A stretch of DNA of 64,000 nucleotides from Closterium sp. NIES-65 (GCA_948144175.1 CANXME010002338.1:186001-250000); one strand, 5' to 3'; positions 9,072 through 21,266 are shown, counted from the first letter of the stretch. Notes: generated from the letters alone by a model not told the origin. Program-made: numbers and translations.

Positions 9072-10267
9072 CCAGGCCTGACTTACAGGGAACGAGTCAA
9101 TGCCACTTTGGTGGTGGGCATCTGAGATCCACAGTTCTATCTGCGCCACAGTGCTGATTTTGACTCGCAGACGATTGGCCACTACAGCAGCCCACCAGCT
9201 CGGAACAGTGAATGGAAATGTGACTCGCTGGATGTGCTGAGTTTCGTTCCGTCCAGCCCACTGAATTCTGCAGCTCGGTGGAAAGATTTGGGCTGCTCAA
9301 AAAGGCTCTTGAGAACGTCGAATCATGTGATCCACCGCATTCGAGGAAGACAGCTCGCAGCTCGATTCATGACGAATCCAATCCCTGCCGAAGGCCATCG
9401 TTGCGCAGTTCGGTTCCTTCCTTTTTTTAACTGCCCCGCTACTGCATCCTGCAAGCATACTCTGAAGGGCTGGCCGAAGCTGCGTGCGGTGTACAATTGA
9501 TGCCTGTTTGAGCTCCTCCCGGTTGCCTTGTGAGAGAGGCGTATAAACTGTAACGAGAATGTCGCATGATTTTCGTCAATTCGCAGCTAGCTAAAAAGGA
9601 TTCGCAGGTACTTATAAGCAAGATCTGTTACCTTATTTGACTTCAGTCTCTTCTGCTTGACCTCGGACTGTTCGTTACTATTGGTTGATAACCACGCGAC
9701 GCACTTGTAACGTGGGAGCAACAGGCTGGGGAAACAACCTCGGGTGCAGCGTTTCCATCCGGCGCAAGGCAAATTTGCGTGCACTGGCTGGGCATCAATT
9801 GTATTGCACCATCGCACAGCTGGCACAGCACGGCAGCCCTTCTGTCGCATCTGCGTTACCTCCCAACCCCACTCCATCCCACCAGCTTGCAACCCAACCA
9901 CCGACCTTCGTGCACCTTTGCCCCACCCCACCCTACCTGATCCTTTCTCAACCATCACTACCGAGCTCAACAACCTGGCCTACACCCACCCAACCGAGCC
10001 GTGTTCTTGCAATTCCAAGGGGGGGAGCTAGCAAGCTGTCAACACCCCATCGTGCGTGGGCCACGCCAGTGTCACTCCCGCATATTTTTATTTCCTCTCC
10101 TTGGCAACCGTTCCAACCCCAAAACTCCTCCCGCTCTAGCATGTTGACGCCTCGCTGTTACCGTGTTAATGTCTCAGCTCGTTCTTCAAGACTCTCGCGA
10201 AACGCGCATACTAACGGTCGGCGCTCTTCCGCTGTAGCCTGCGTATAGTCGTCGAGCGGAACCAATC
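9072..10267. other. Intergenic region upstream of the first ATG22-like gene
   Basis: I see no convincing gene. It runs from the end of the Gypsy LTR to the transporter start codon and probably holds the promoter and 5' UTR. Open frames here lack codon structure or motifs. No clear TATA box stands out. Confidence 0.5.
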
Positions 10268-13200
10268 ATGACGACCGATCAGACGCGAGATTCGTCCGCG
10301 GAAGCACCGCTAGGCGGTCCGAACGGCCATGACTTCGCGGCGGATGTTCCGCCGGAAGCCCTGGCGGCAAGCGTGGCGATTTTGACGGAGAAGGAGCAAG
10401 ACCCGGTGACGCGTCGCGAGTGGTGGGGGTGGTTTATCTACAACGCGGCGGGAAACGCGTTCTCCCTCGTCGCAATGTCGATTTTCTTCCCGTTGCTCCT
10501 CGTCTACCTCGCCACCGCGCAGGCCGCCACGCAGGCCGGCGCGCCGCCGCCGCCGCAGTGCAACGCGACGCTCACGACAGGCTGCTTGCAATGCGTGGCG
10601 GGCAAGGGGCAGCAGCTGATGACGTCAACCAGGTACGCTCGTGCTTCGTGTGCAACTTACTATCCCCCCGAAGCGTGTTAGCGTAGTAAATAAATCAGCA
10701 ACCTTCGAATATGAAGTTAGCGACATAAATTCTTACGATTGCGGAGTTCCGAGAGGGCGCACCGCGGGGGTGCTTGGCGCAACGGTAGCGACACGGGGCT
10801 GTCATGTCATGTCATGTCTAATCTTATCGACCCGTTTTGAAATGGCGGTCTTGTAGCTCGCATGTCGTTCGAGGCATCTTGCTCCGCGCGCCGCATTTAG
10901 TTCTTTCCAAGACTGCCCTTTTAGCTCTCGCGCCGACCCGTAAGCGGTCCTCTTTGCATCCCGTCTCCCGCGCTCCCACTTTCTTGTAAGCTGGTCTGCT
11001 GCTGTCCATGCGACCCGTGACGCGTACAACGGTCCCCTCATTCACCCCGCGCCCGGCGTCCTTGACACGCTCCCCCTTTCCCCCCGTCAGCTACACGGCG
11101 TACGACTCGCCGAACCTGCAGGCGGGCGCGTTATCCATGGAGCCCTTGGCGAGCACCACGGTCGTCATCGGGCTGACCCACACACTGTCATGCTGTCCCC
11201 CCATTGTCCCACACCCCTTCCCCGGCAGCTACACGGCGTACGATTCGCCCAACTTGCAAGCCGGCACGCTGTCGATGGAGCCGGTGGCGTACACAACGGT
11301 CATCATCGGACTGGCCGTGGTGGTGCAGATCATCGGCCTCGTGTGCTTCGGCGCCGAGGCGGATTTCGGGCAGGGCCGATGGCGGGTGAGAGCATGAGGG
11401 GTGGGATTAGGGGGGGGGGGGAGGTGAGGAAAGGGCGGCTGGCCGTGGGGGTGCACATCATCGGCCTCGTGTGCTTCGGCGCCGAGGCGGATTTCGGGCA
11501 GGGGGAGGTGGCAGATGAGTACGATGATAACGGGGAAGGATGGGGAAGGTAAAGCTGGGAGGACGTGAAGCGGGGGAGGATAGCGGGGAGGACGGGTTGA
11601 TGGGATCTGTGCCGTGCATTCTCTGCCTCGTTCCTCTTGCCCTGCAGATCTCCCTCCCTCCCCCTTTTCCGCTAACTCTCACCTTCACCCCATCCCCCTC
11701 CCACACACTGCTGATGTGAGCGGTGCCATGCATTTTCTACTTTCTCTCCCCTCACCATTCCCCTGCATTTCCTTCCCTCTCCCTGCCTGCTCTCCCCCCC
11801 CCCCCCCCACCACAGATGCTGCTGGTGGGAACGCTGATGGGGGCAGTACCCTGCATTCTATGCCTGGCGCTCACATCGCCGTCTCTCTGGTGGCTGGCGG
11901 GTCTGTTTGCCATCATCGCTAATCTCGGATACGGCATCTCTCTCGTCGGCTACAACAGGTGAGAGGCTATATCAGGTGGGATGTGAGGTGCTTCAGCCGG
12001 TGATGTTGTTACGACGTCTCAAGAACCCCTCTGGTGGCTGGCAGTGCTGTTTGCCATCATTGCTAGTCTCGGTTATGGCTCCTTACTCACGCAAGAGTTC
12101 AATTCCTATTCACCCGCTCGAGGCAACAGGATCCCTATCCCCACCCTCATCATCCCCGCTTTTGCTGGCACCTTCCTGCCGGCACTGGTAGACTACTAAG
12201 GGGACTTGGTGCTTCAATCTAAGGTGCTTCAATCTAAGGTGCTTCAATCTAAGGTGCTTCAATCTAAGGTGCTTCAATCTTACGTGCTTCAATCTTACGT
12301 GCTTTAATCTATCCAAACCCTGCTGTTCATCTGTCCCCTTTCCGCCCTCCCCACTTCCTTTACTCACGCAAGAGTTCAATTCCTTGTGAAGCACTTACCT
12401 ACCCCATCCTTTCTCCTCCCTCCCCCCCACCCCCTTCTCGCCCACTGTGGGCAGCTACCTGCCTGTGCTGGTGGAAGCGTCTCCAAAGGTGCTCCCTGCC
12501 GGCCCAGATAAGGCATCCATACTTGCGTCCCTGTCACCACCGCGCTTCCCCTCGCTCACATTCGATTCCCCTCCCCCTCCCTCCCTCTTTTCCCTGTATC
12601 CCCCCTGTCAGCTACCTGCCTGTGCTGGTGGATGCATCACCAAAGGTGCTCCCTGCCGGGCCAGACGAGGCATCCATCCTCGCTTGTATTCCCTCTCACC
12701 ACCCGTGCCACCCGCCCTCCCTACCCTCTCTTTCTTCTTGCGCAGCTACCTGCCAGTGCTGGTGGACGCGTCTCCAAAGGTGCTCGCTGCGGGGCCAGAC
12801 GAGGCTTACATTCTTGCTGTCCCTATCAATCACCACCCTCTCTCCCCGTTGCTCCCACTGTCACCCCCATTTTCCCCTCCTCCCTCTCACTACGGCAGTT
12901 ACCTGCCTGTACTGGTGGATGCATCACCTAAGGTGCTCGCTGCGGGCCCAGACGAGGCTTCCATCCTTGCTGTCCGCGAGAAGGTGAGCTAGCTGGCAGG
13001 GAGGGATAAGCTGAGGTGATGAGGCAGGGGGAAGGTGATGAGGCAGGGGGAAGGTGATGAGGCAGGGGGAAGGTGATGAGGCAGGGGGAAGGTGATGAGG
13101 CAGGGGGAAGGTGATGAGGCAGGGGGAAGGTGATGAGGCAGGGGGAAGGTGAGGAGGCAGGGAGAAAGGATGAGGAGGAAGGGGGAAGGTGATGAGGCAG

Positions 13201-16200
13201 GGGGAAGGTGATGAGGCAGGGGGAAGGTGATGAGGCAGGGGGAAGGTGATGAGGCAGGGGGAAGGTGATGAGGCAGGGGGAAGGTGATGAGGCAGGGGGA
13301 AGGTGATGAGGCAGGGGGAAGGTGATGAGGCAGGGGGAAGGTGATGAGGCAGGGGGAAGGTGATGAGGCAGGGGGAAGGTGATGAGGCAGGGGGAAGGTG
13401 AGGAGGCAGGGGGAAGGTGATGAGGCAGGGGGAAGGTGATGAGGCAGGGGGAAGGTGATGAGGCAGGGGGAAGGTGATGAGGCAGGGGGAAGGTGATGAG
13501 GCAGGGGGGAGGTGATGAGGCAGGGGGAAGGTGATGAGGCAGGGGGAAGGTGATGAGGCAGGGGGAAGGTGATGAGGCAGGGGGAAGGTGATGAGGCAGG
13601 GGGAAGGTGATGAGGCAGGGGGAAGGTGATGAGGCAGGGGGAAGGTGATGAGGCAGGGGGAAGGTGAGGAGGCAGGGAGAAAGGATGAGGAGGAAGGGGG
13701 AAGGTGAGGAGGAAGGGGGAAGGTGATGAGGCAGGGGGAAGGTGATGAGGCAGGGGGAAGGTGATGAGGCAGGGGGAAGGTGATGAGGCAGGGGGAAGGT
13801 GATGAGGCAGGGGGAAGGTGATGAGGCAGGGGGAAGGTGAGGAGGCAGGGGGAAGGTGATGAGGCAGGGGGAAGGTGATGAGGCAGGGGGAAGGGTGAGG
13901 AGGCAAGGAGGAAGGTGAGGAGGCAGGGGGAAGGTGATGAGGCAGGGGGAAGGTGATGAGGCAGGGGGAAGGTGAGGAGGCAGGGGGAAGGTGATGAGGC
14001 AGGGGGAAGGTGATGAGGCAGGGGGAAGGTGATGAGGCAGGGGGGAGGTGATGAGGCAGGGGGAAGGTGATGAGGCAGGGGGAAGGTGATGAGGCAGGGG
14101 GAAGGTGAGGAGGCAGGGAGAAAGGGTGAGGAGGAAGGGGGAAGGTGAGGAGGCAGGGGGAAGGTGATGAGGCAGGGGGAAGGTGATGAGGCAGGGGGAA
14201 GGTGATGAGGCAGGGGGAAGGTGAAGAGGCAGGGGGAAGGTGAGGAGGCAGGGGGAAGGTGAGGAGGCAGGGGGGAAGGTGATGAGGCAGGGGGAAGGTG
14301 ATGAGGCAGGGGGAAGCGTGATGAGGCAAGGGGGAAGGTGATGAGGCAGGGGGAAGGTGATGAGGCAGGGGGAAGGTGATGAGGCAGGGGGAAGGTGATG
14401 AGGCAGGGGGAAGGTGATGAGGCAGGGGGAAGGTGATGAGGCAGGGGGGAGGTGATGAGGCAGGGGGAAGGTGATGAGGCAGGGGGAAGGTGATGAGGCA
14501 GGGGGAAGGTGAGGAGGCAGGGAGAAAGGGTGAGGAGGAAGGGGGAAGGTGATGAGGCAGGGGGAAGGTGATGAGGCAGGGGGAAGGTGATGAGGCAGGG
14601 GGAAGGTGATGAGGCAGGGGGAAGGTGATGAGGCAGGGGGAAGGTGAGGAGGCAGGGGGAAGGTGATGAGGCAGGGGGAAGGTGATGAGGCAGGGGGAAG
14701 GGTGAGGAGGAAAGGAGGAAGGTGAGGAGGCAGGGGGAAGGTGATGAGGCAGGGGGAAGGTGATGAGGCAGGGGGAAGGTGAGGAGGCAGGGGGAAGGTG
14801 ATGAGGCAGGGGGAAGGTGATGAGGCAGGGGGAAGGTGATGAGGCAGGGGGGAGGTGATGAGGCAGGGGGAAGGTGATGAGGCAGGGGGAAGGTGATGAG
14901 GCAGGGGGAAGGTGAGGAGGCAGGGAGAAAGGGTGAGGAGGAAGGGGGAAGGTGAGGAGGCAGGGGGAAGGTGATGAGGCAGGGGGAAGGTGATGAGGCA
15001 GGGGGAAGGTGATGAGGCAGGGGGAAGGTGAAGAGGCAGGGGGAAGGTGAGGAGGCAGGGGGAAGGTGAGGAGGCAGGGGGAAGGTGATGAGGCAGGGGG
15101 AAGGTGATGAGGCAGGGGGAAGCGTGATGAGGCAAGGGGGAAGGTGATGAGGCAGGGGGAAGGTGATGAGGCAGGGGGAAGGTGATGAGGCAGGGGGAAG
15201 GTGATGAGGCAGGGGGAAGGTGAGGAGGCAGGGGGAAGGTGATGAGGCAGGGGGAAGGTGATGAGGCAGGGGGAAGGTGATGAGGCAGGGGGAAGGTGAT
15301 GAGGCAGGAGGAAGGTGAGGAGGCAGGGGGAAGGTGATGAGGCAGGGGGAAGGTGATGAGGCAGGGGGAAGGGTGAGGAGGCAAGGGGGAAGGTGAGGAG
15401 GCAGGGGGAAGGTGATGAGGCAGGGGGAAGGTGATGAGGCAGGGGGAAGGTGATGAGGCAGGGGGAAGGTGATGAGGCAGGGGGAAGGTGAGGAGGCAGG
15501 GGGAAGGTGATGAGGCAGGGGGAAGGTGATGAGGCAGGGGGAAGGGTGAGGAGGCAAGGAGGAAGGTGAGGAGGCAGGGGGAAGGTGATGAGGCAGGGGG
15601 AAGGTGATGAGGCAGGGGGAAGGTGAGGAGGCAGGGGGAAGGTGATGAGGCAGGGGGAAGGTGATGAGGCAGGGGGAAGGTGATGAGGCAGGGGGAAGGT
15701 GATGAGGCAGGGGGAAGGTGATGAGGCAGGGGGAAGGTGAGGAGGCAGGGGGAAGGTGATGAGGCAGGGGGAAGGTGATGAGGCAGGGGGAAGGTGATGA
15801 GGCAGGGGGAAGAGTGAGGAGGCAAGGGGGAAGGTGAGGAGGCAGGGGGAAGGTGAGGAGGCAGGGGGAAGGTGATGAGGCAGGGGGAAGGTGAGGAGGC
15901 AGGGGGAAGGTGATGAGGCAGGGGGAAGGTGATGAGGCAGGGGGAAGGTGATGAGGCAGGGGGAAGGTGAGGAGGCAAGGGGGAAGGTGAGGAGGCAGGG
16001 GGAAGGTGATGAGGCAGGGGGAAGGTGATGAGGCAGGGGGAAGGGTGAGGAGGCAAGGGGGAAGGTGAGGAGGCAGGGGGAAGGTGAGGTAGCTGCTTCC
16101 TTCCGTCCCTGTGTCACACCCAACCATGTCACAACCTCACCCGCCCAACAGCCCCAACGGAATCACGCCTATACAACCCCAGCAGATGAGTCACCGTGGC

Positions 16201-17499
16201 TGTCTGTGGCCTCTGGTGAATCGCCCTCCCCACCGTCACCTCCTTCCCCAGTTACTTAATGCCTAAGGCGCCTCATTGATATACCTCGTCCTCTCCTCCC
16301 CTCCCTTACCCCATCAGGTGGAGAACAAGGCGTCCCTGTCAGGCCTGGCAATGGGCACGCTAGGGAGCGTGCTCGCCATGCTGCTCACCTTCGCCACCAC
16401 GCTGCTCATCCCAGACGACCTGCTCAAACTTCGAGTCACCGTGGCAGTCTGCGGCGTGTGGTGGATCGCGCTCTCTGCCTTCACCTTCGCTTGGCTGCAC
16501 CCGCGCCCCGGTCCCCCCATGCCCAAGACCGGATTCTCCATGCTCAACCGCTGGCGCCACCTCTTCGGTCTCTTCAAGGAGGCCTCCCGGTACCGCTACA
16601 CGTTCATCTTCCTCATCTGCCTCGTTGCGTACGGGAGCGGATTCACCACCATGCTGCAGATGGCAGTGCTGTTCGGGCAAAACGACCTCTGCCTGTCCGT
16701 ATCATCCATGGCTATCATTGCGCTTACCGTTGCTGTGGTGGCGATTGCTGGCATGCCGCTCGCGCTGCTCTTCCAGCGGAAAACCCACGCGACGAACAAG
16801 ACCATGGTCGTGATTCTCCTCACGTGCCTAGTTCCCCTGCCCGTGTGGGGATTCATCGGGTATTTCACCGCCGACGGGGGGTTCGGGCTGAAATCCGCGT
16901 GGGAGATTTACCTGTGTGCGGCGTGGCTGGGGTTCTTCCTGGGAGCTCTCACGTCATACTCGCGCACGCTGTTCATTGACTTCATCCCCGTGGGCCGTGA
17001 GGGCGCATTCTTCACGCTCTTCTTTATCTGCGACCGCATCAGCTCCTGCATAGGCCCCTTCGTCATTGCGGCCGTCACACAGGTCAGTGCTGGGGGGATT
17101 GTTGAGATGAGATGTAATGGATTAGCCTGGGAGGTTTAGGGGCATGGGACGGCCATTAAGCTGATGAGATGCATGCATGTGATGCTGCTGGTGAGAGTGT
17201 GCAACGTTAATCAGCCAGTGCAAGCAGCATCAGTGCCTTGAAGGTACAGTAGGGACGGCGGGCCTCACTTAGAGTGCTTTTGCTTCGGGTCTGTAAACTT
17301 GGTGTTTTTCCCTGGCCTTCCACTGTTCCCCGTTTGCCAGGTGGGGGGTCAGCTCCGGCCTGTGTTTGGATACGTTTTTATTGTGCTGGTCATCCCAGCT
17401 GTCTCCGTCCAATTATTCGTCAACTATAACAAGGGGGTGGCAGAGGCTGGAAGGGCAACCAAGCATCAAGAGAGATTACAAGAGGAGAGTTTTCACTAA
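10268..17499 (+). CDS. ATG22-like vacuolar effluxer (MFS/UMF1 family), gene 1 of a tandem pair, six exons
   Basis: Predicted exons, all in phase with GT..AG borders: 10268-10632, 11229-11385, 11816-11958, 12899-12983, 16318-17082, 17341-17499 (557 codons). The product is a polytopic membrane protein. Exon 1 has an acidic N-terminus, then REWWGWFIYN, a first membrane span, and a Cys loop (C-x7-C-x2-C) also present in gene 2. Exon 5 carries most later spans, with AYGSGFTTMLQ and the family hallmark SYSRTLFIDFIPVGREGAFF followed by CDRISSCIGPF. Yeast Atg22 exports amino acids from the vacuole after autophagy; transport by this protein is inferred from family only. Introns contain partial copies of exons 2 and 4, and intron 4 holds a 3.1-kb minisatellite. 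Exon choice at the repeated exons is the least certain part. The symbol is left blank because the family contains several paralogues. Confidence 0.82.
11091..11177 (+). repeat. Partial upstream copy of exon 2 (ATG22-like gene 1)
   Basis: A CCCCCGTCAG acceptor-like site is followed by ~85 bp closely matching the start of exon 2 at 11229 (CTACACGGCGTACGA.. and on to GTCGTCATCGG). The match then ends and there is no donor. In phase it could join exon 1, but it would lead into unrelated sequence. Confidence 0.85.
11449..11508 (+). repeat. Partial downstream copy of exon 2 (ATG22-like gene 1)
   Basis: This ~60-bp copy of the 3' part of exon 2 (CATCATCGGCCTCGTGTGCT.. to TTTCGGGCAGGG) lies ~110 bp after the genuine donor and lacks the final codons. 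Confidence 0.85.
12208..12311 (+). repeat. Tandem 15-bp repeat in intron 3
   Basis: About seven copies of GGTGCTTCAATCTAA; the last ones drift to ACGTGCTTCAATCTT. No coding or structural role is visible. Confidence 0.9.
12455..12836 (+). repeat. Three tandem partial copies of exon 4 with acceptor sites (ATG22-like gene 1)
   Basis: Copies start at 12455, 12612 and 12746, each directly after a pyrimidine tract and CAG, each ~75-80 bp and highly similar to exon 4 at 12899 (TACCTGCCTGTGCTGGTGGA). All keep the acceptor and the same reading frame; none keeps the terminal codons and GT donor. Only the 12899 copy is complete. Spacing is ~134-157 bp. Confidence 0.88.
13014..16089 (+). repeat. 3.1-kb minisatellite, 19-bp unit, in intron 4 of ATG22-like gene 1
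   Basis: About 160 head-to-tail copies of GGTGATGAGGCAGGGGGAA, almost all purine on the + strand. Variant units (GGTGAGGAGG.., AAGGAGGAA.., AAGCGTGATG..) recur in blocks about 410 and 810 bp apart (for example 14314 and 15121), so the array grew by duplicating multi-unit blocks. Because 19 is not a multiple of 3 and no unit contains a stop on the complement, all three minus frames stay open for ~1,000 codons. These are not genes. Confidence 0.97.
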
Positions 17500-18535
17500 G
17501 GCAGTCATGCTCACGGCACTCAAGTGGTTCATGCAGAGCCGTGATCTTCAATACACGATTTTGGGACCTAAAACCCTGGCTTCTGTTCACATAGCATTAG
17601 TTGGCTCCTCGCCAACTTATCACAATATTTATTACATGCTTGTATGCTTTTTTACTCTCTACTATATTTACAGATGAGCATGCTAATTCACCTGTTGTGG
17701 TTTGTCGAATCAGTATAATCACCCAAAGGCACAGTTCAGCTTTTAATATTGGCATTACTGTGCCATCACATCCCGTCCCGATCCGACCGACCAGATTCCG
17801 TTGGGCTCCCTTGTCTCAAACCTGGAGAAAACCGTCGCGTCGCGTCGTGATGGCGATCATTCCGAATCGCACGAAATCTCAAATTTTACGCACCTCTCAA
17901 TTTGGTGAAATTCGGTATGTCACAATTCGCCTCCCTCTGACATCATATTTCATAATCCATCTTCTCACACCCCTTTTCTGCCTCCAGTCATCCGAGTGGA
18001 AATGGTGCAGCAGAAAGTTCACGAGGATGCTTACTCGTTGAATCAGAGAAGCGCCGTCGGTTAGTGGCTAGCGATTTCGCTTCCCGCCGCCCTCAGGTAG
18101 GACCCGAGTCATATGCTTCGACTCGAGGCACCTCTAGTCACGAGAAAGCGCATTTTAGTACCGACCCTACTAGAAGGCACTCAATACGCTGCGTAACCAG
18201 GACACTTGTTACGATAAGACCGCCAATCAACTCGATATGCGGCGTCGGGACCTCTGCTGGACCGGTTGGCTCGCTCTGCTACAAACATTTAATGGGTTGT
18301 TAGGCGCGGCAATTATCGCCTGAAAAAACGGTTAGAAACTTTTGCTCGTACTTAGACGCAGGAGCTCGTCGTCCGAGAGGGTCCCGACTCGTTGAAGCAC
18401 GGACTACCGATCTCACGAGTTCCGTGGGTCTGTCTCGTTGAAGCATATTTCATCGATCTCACTAGAGTTTCTGGAACAGTAAAAAAAACGTATTGGTGAA
18501 GCCTAGACTATCAATCTCACTAACGGCGGAAGGAC
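17500..18535. other. Intergenic region between the two ATG22-like genes
   Basis: It holds the 3' end of gene 1 and the presumed promoter of gene 2. The left two thirds show nothing recognisable. The right end carries three imperfect direct repeats (18389-18523). Confidence 0.5.
18389..18523 (+). promoter_or_regulatory. Three imperfect ~32-bp direct repeats just upstream of ATG22-like gene 2
   Basis: The units begin near 18389, 18434 and 18495. Each has GTTGAAGC (or GGTGAAGC), a spacer of about 8-10 bp, then ATCGATCTCACTAG-like sequence. The last ends ~12 bp before the start codon. A regulatory or 5'-UTR role is inferred from position only. Confidence 0.45.
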
Positions 18536-21178
18536 ATGGCAAAGGTCGTTCCCATCCCCGCTGTAGTGTCGCGACTGGAATACACGCCCAAGGACGAGCA
18601 CATGCGACAGAAAGCCGCTAGCGCGTTTCTCGACCTAGACGACCCTGGCGGAAGCGGAAAGAGCGCAGGAAGCGCGGGAGGCGGGGAAAACGCGGGAAGC
18701 GGAGAATACGCGGGAGGAGAGGAATACGCGGAGGGTTCGAGGGTTCCCCTGACGAAGCGGGAGCTATGGGGGTGGTACTCGTACAACGTTGCCGCGAACT
18801 CGTTCAGCGCCGTCGCTATGCCGATCTTCATCCCGCTGCTGCTGCTCCTCCTCGCCGACGCGCAAGCCTGGAACGACTCGGGCGCCGCCAAGCCACCGCA
18901 GTGCACCGATCTGATCACCGCGGACTGCCTGCAGTGCGTGCCGGGGAAGGGAAACCAGCTGGTGACGTCAGCGGGGGGGTACAGCGAGCTGGAGCAGCCG
19001 CGCGTGCGGCTCGGCGCGCTTAGCATCAACCCCGTGTCGTACGCGACGATCGTGATCGGCGTCGCCGTGTGCTGCCAGATCGTCGCACTCGTGTCGCTCG
19101 GCCCGTTCACGGACTATGGCCGCGGCAGGAAGCAGGTGCGTGCACAGCGTTTCTCAAAACGTTAGAGCTAAGAACGAGCAGCACATGTTATGCCACTCCT
19201 CCTCACCCTTCCCCTCACCCCCCTCCATCCGCTCCACCCGGCACTCCTCTCCTCAATTCTCCCCTTACTTCCCCGCTTCTCCCCTCACTTCCCCGCTTCC
19301 CCCCTCACTTCCCCGCTTCTCCCCTCGCTTCCTCGCGCCTTCTCCTGCTCTCCTCGTCGCTCTGGATTCGACCCGGCCCCCTCGTCATACTTCTCATCTT
19401 ATCGATCCCCTACTCTCTCCCCCCAATCCCTTTCCACCTTCCCCCGTTCCCATACAGATGCTCAAGGCGGGCACATGGATGGGGGCAGCGGCATGCACAG
19501 CACTCCTCTTCATGCTCACGCCCTCTCTCTGGCTGCTCGCCGGGGTGCTCGTCATCATCGCCAGCATCGGATACGGCCTCGCCACCGTCAGCTACAACGG
19601 CTACCTGCCCCTCCTCGTGCACGCCTCGCCCGAAGTCCTCGCAGCCGAGGCCAAGGCCGACCCAGAAGCAGTCGCAGCCGCACGGGAAGACGTGGAGAAT
19701 CGGTATTCCCTCATCGGGCTTGCGGCAGGCTGCCTGGGTGATATTCCCATCACGCTGATAGCCTTTGCGCTCACGCTTGTTTCCTCGGACGAGTCGGTTC
19801 AGATGCGCGTTGCCACCGCGTTTTGCGGGCTCTGCTGGATCCTCTTCGCGCTCCCCACTTTTCACTTCCTCCGTGCCCGACCGGGACCCCCGCTCCCACT
19901 CCCCGCTCCATCCTCTGTGGGGAATCACGAGGCAGAGGGGGCGCGGGAAGGCACGGACAGGGGCTGCTGGTCCGGCTGTAGCGGTGCCGGCTGCTACAGC
20001 TCGGGCGAGACCTGCCGGGGTTGCAGCTACAGCTGGGGGTCCAGCTATAGCCGGGTGCGGTTCTTTCTTAGCGTTGTCGGGGCGAGCTGGAAAGGCATGG
20101 GAGACACATTAGCAGACGCGTACCGGCACCACCGGAACGCGCTCGTGTTCATCGCATGCTACTTTGTGTACGCTGATGGGTTTTCCACTATCATCCAAGT
20201 GGGGGTTATATTTGGGCAGCAGGATCTCTGCGTGCCGCCCGCAACACTCGCCATCCTCGCCACCTCGGTTTCGTTCTGGGCGGCAGCCGGGATGCCGGTT
20301 CTCTACCTCATTCAAAGACGAACCAAGTGGAGCAACAAGACAATGGCGATGATTGCTCTGGGCGGCATGCTACCCCTGCCGCTGTGGGGCCTTATCGGCT
20401 ACTTCACAGACAGCTTCGGGTTGAAGCACACATGGGAGTTATTCGCATACGTGGGGTGGTTCGGCCTGTGTCTGGGCCCACTACTGTCCTACTCACGTAC
20501 GCTGTACGTGGACCTGATGCCGACTGGCAAGGAGGGGGCGTTCTTTGCCATCTACACCATCAGTGACAAAGGCAGCTCATCCTTTGGCCCATTCGTCGTC
20601 GCCATCATCGCCCAGGTGAGATATGCTCGTTTCATTTGTAGTGTGCTAACCTGCTCCTTGCCAAGCATTGCGGTCAATTGTGTTTGCCGAGTGAGCTCCT
20701 TGATGTGCTGAGCTGGACACACATCCGCATGGGTTCCATCCATCAATGTGATGTGCAGAGAGGCCACCCACATGGCAGTAAAATGCCCATTCACAACCTC
20801 AATCTCATCTCATCCCACTTGCCTCCATCTCAATACTGTACCCTAACTCTTGCTTACTCGCTTCCCGCCTTTCCCACGACCCCCTCCCCCTCCCTCCAAC
20901 CCCCACCCACCTTCACCTCCATCCTGCAGGTTTCTGGCACGATCCGGCCCACCTTTGTGTACATATTCCTGGTCATGTTCATACCCCTTATAGTCATCAT
21001 CGTTTGCCTCGACCACAAGCAAGGCATGGAAGACGCCGGGCGCAACAAGTTCACAACAAAGAAGACATTGGAGGATGGGAAGGATGTTCCTAGTGCATGT
21101 GGGGAGGGATTGGAGATTCACTCCTCTGCTGATGCCCGATCCAGTCACAGTGGCAGCAAAAGAGATGATGCAGGCTAG
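18536..21178 (+). CDS. ATG22-like vacuolar effluxer (MFS/UMF1 family), gene 2 of a tandem pair, three exons
   Basis: Predicted exons 18536-19135, 19458-20615 and 20930-21178, all phase 0 with GT..AG borders (668 codons). The N-terminus is hydrophilic and Gly/Ala/Glu-rich, followed by RELWGWYSYNVAANSF, the first span and a Cys loop (C-x7-C-x2-C) shared with gene 1. FTDYGRGRKQ ends exon 1. Exon 2 carries most spans and the hallmark SYSRTLYVDLMPTGKEGAFF, then SDKGSSSFGPF. Exon 3 gives the last span and a charged tail. Gene 1 exons 3 to 5 correspond to this single exon 2, so introns were lost here or gained there. A Ser/Cys/Gly-rich insert at ~19920-20060 sits in the central loop and is missing in gene 1. 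Amino-acid efflux from the vacuole is inferred from yeast Atg22. Confidence 0.88.
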
Positions 21179-21266
21179 GGAGGACATGACATGCCACAGC
21201 TAGTGACATGTACTGGTGCCCTCATACCGTATAACTACGGTAATTTCATTATACAGTGTTCACTAA

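Noticed and set aside
13014..16089. CRISPR-like array
   Set aside because: Repeats are contiguous without unique spacers, and the genome is eukaryotic.
12924..16132. Three overlapping >1,000-codon minus-strand ORFs, all Pro/Ser/Leu/His repeats
   Set aside because: They are three frames of one 19-bp minisatellite with no stop in the unit; located in an intron of a supported gene.
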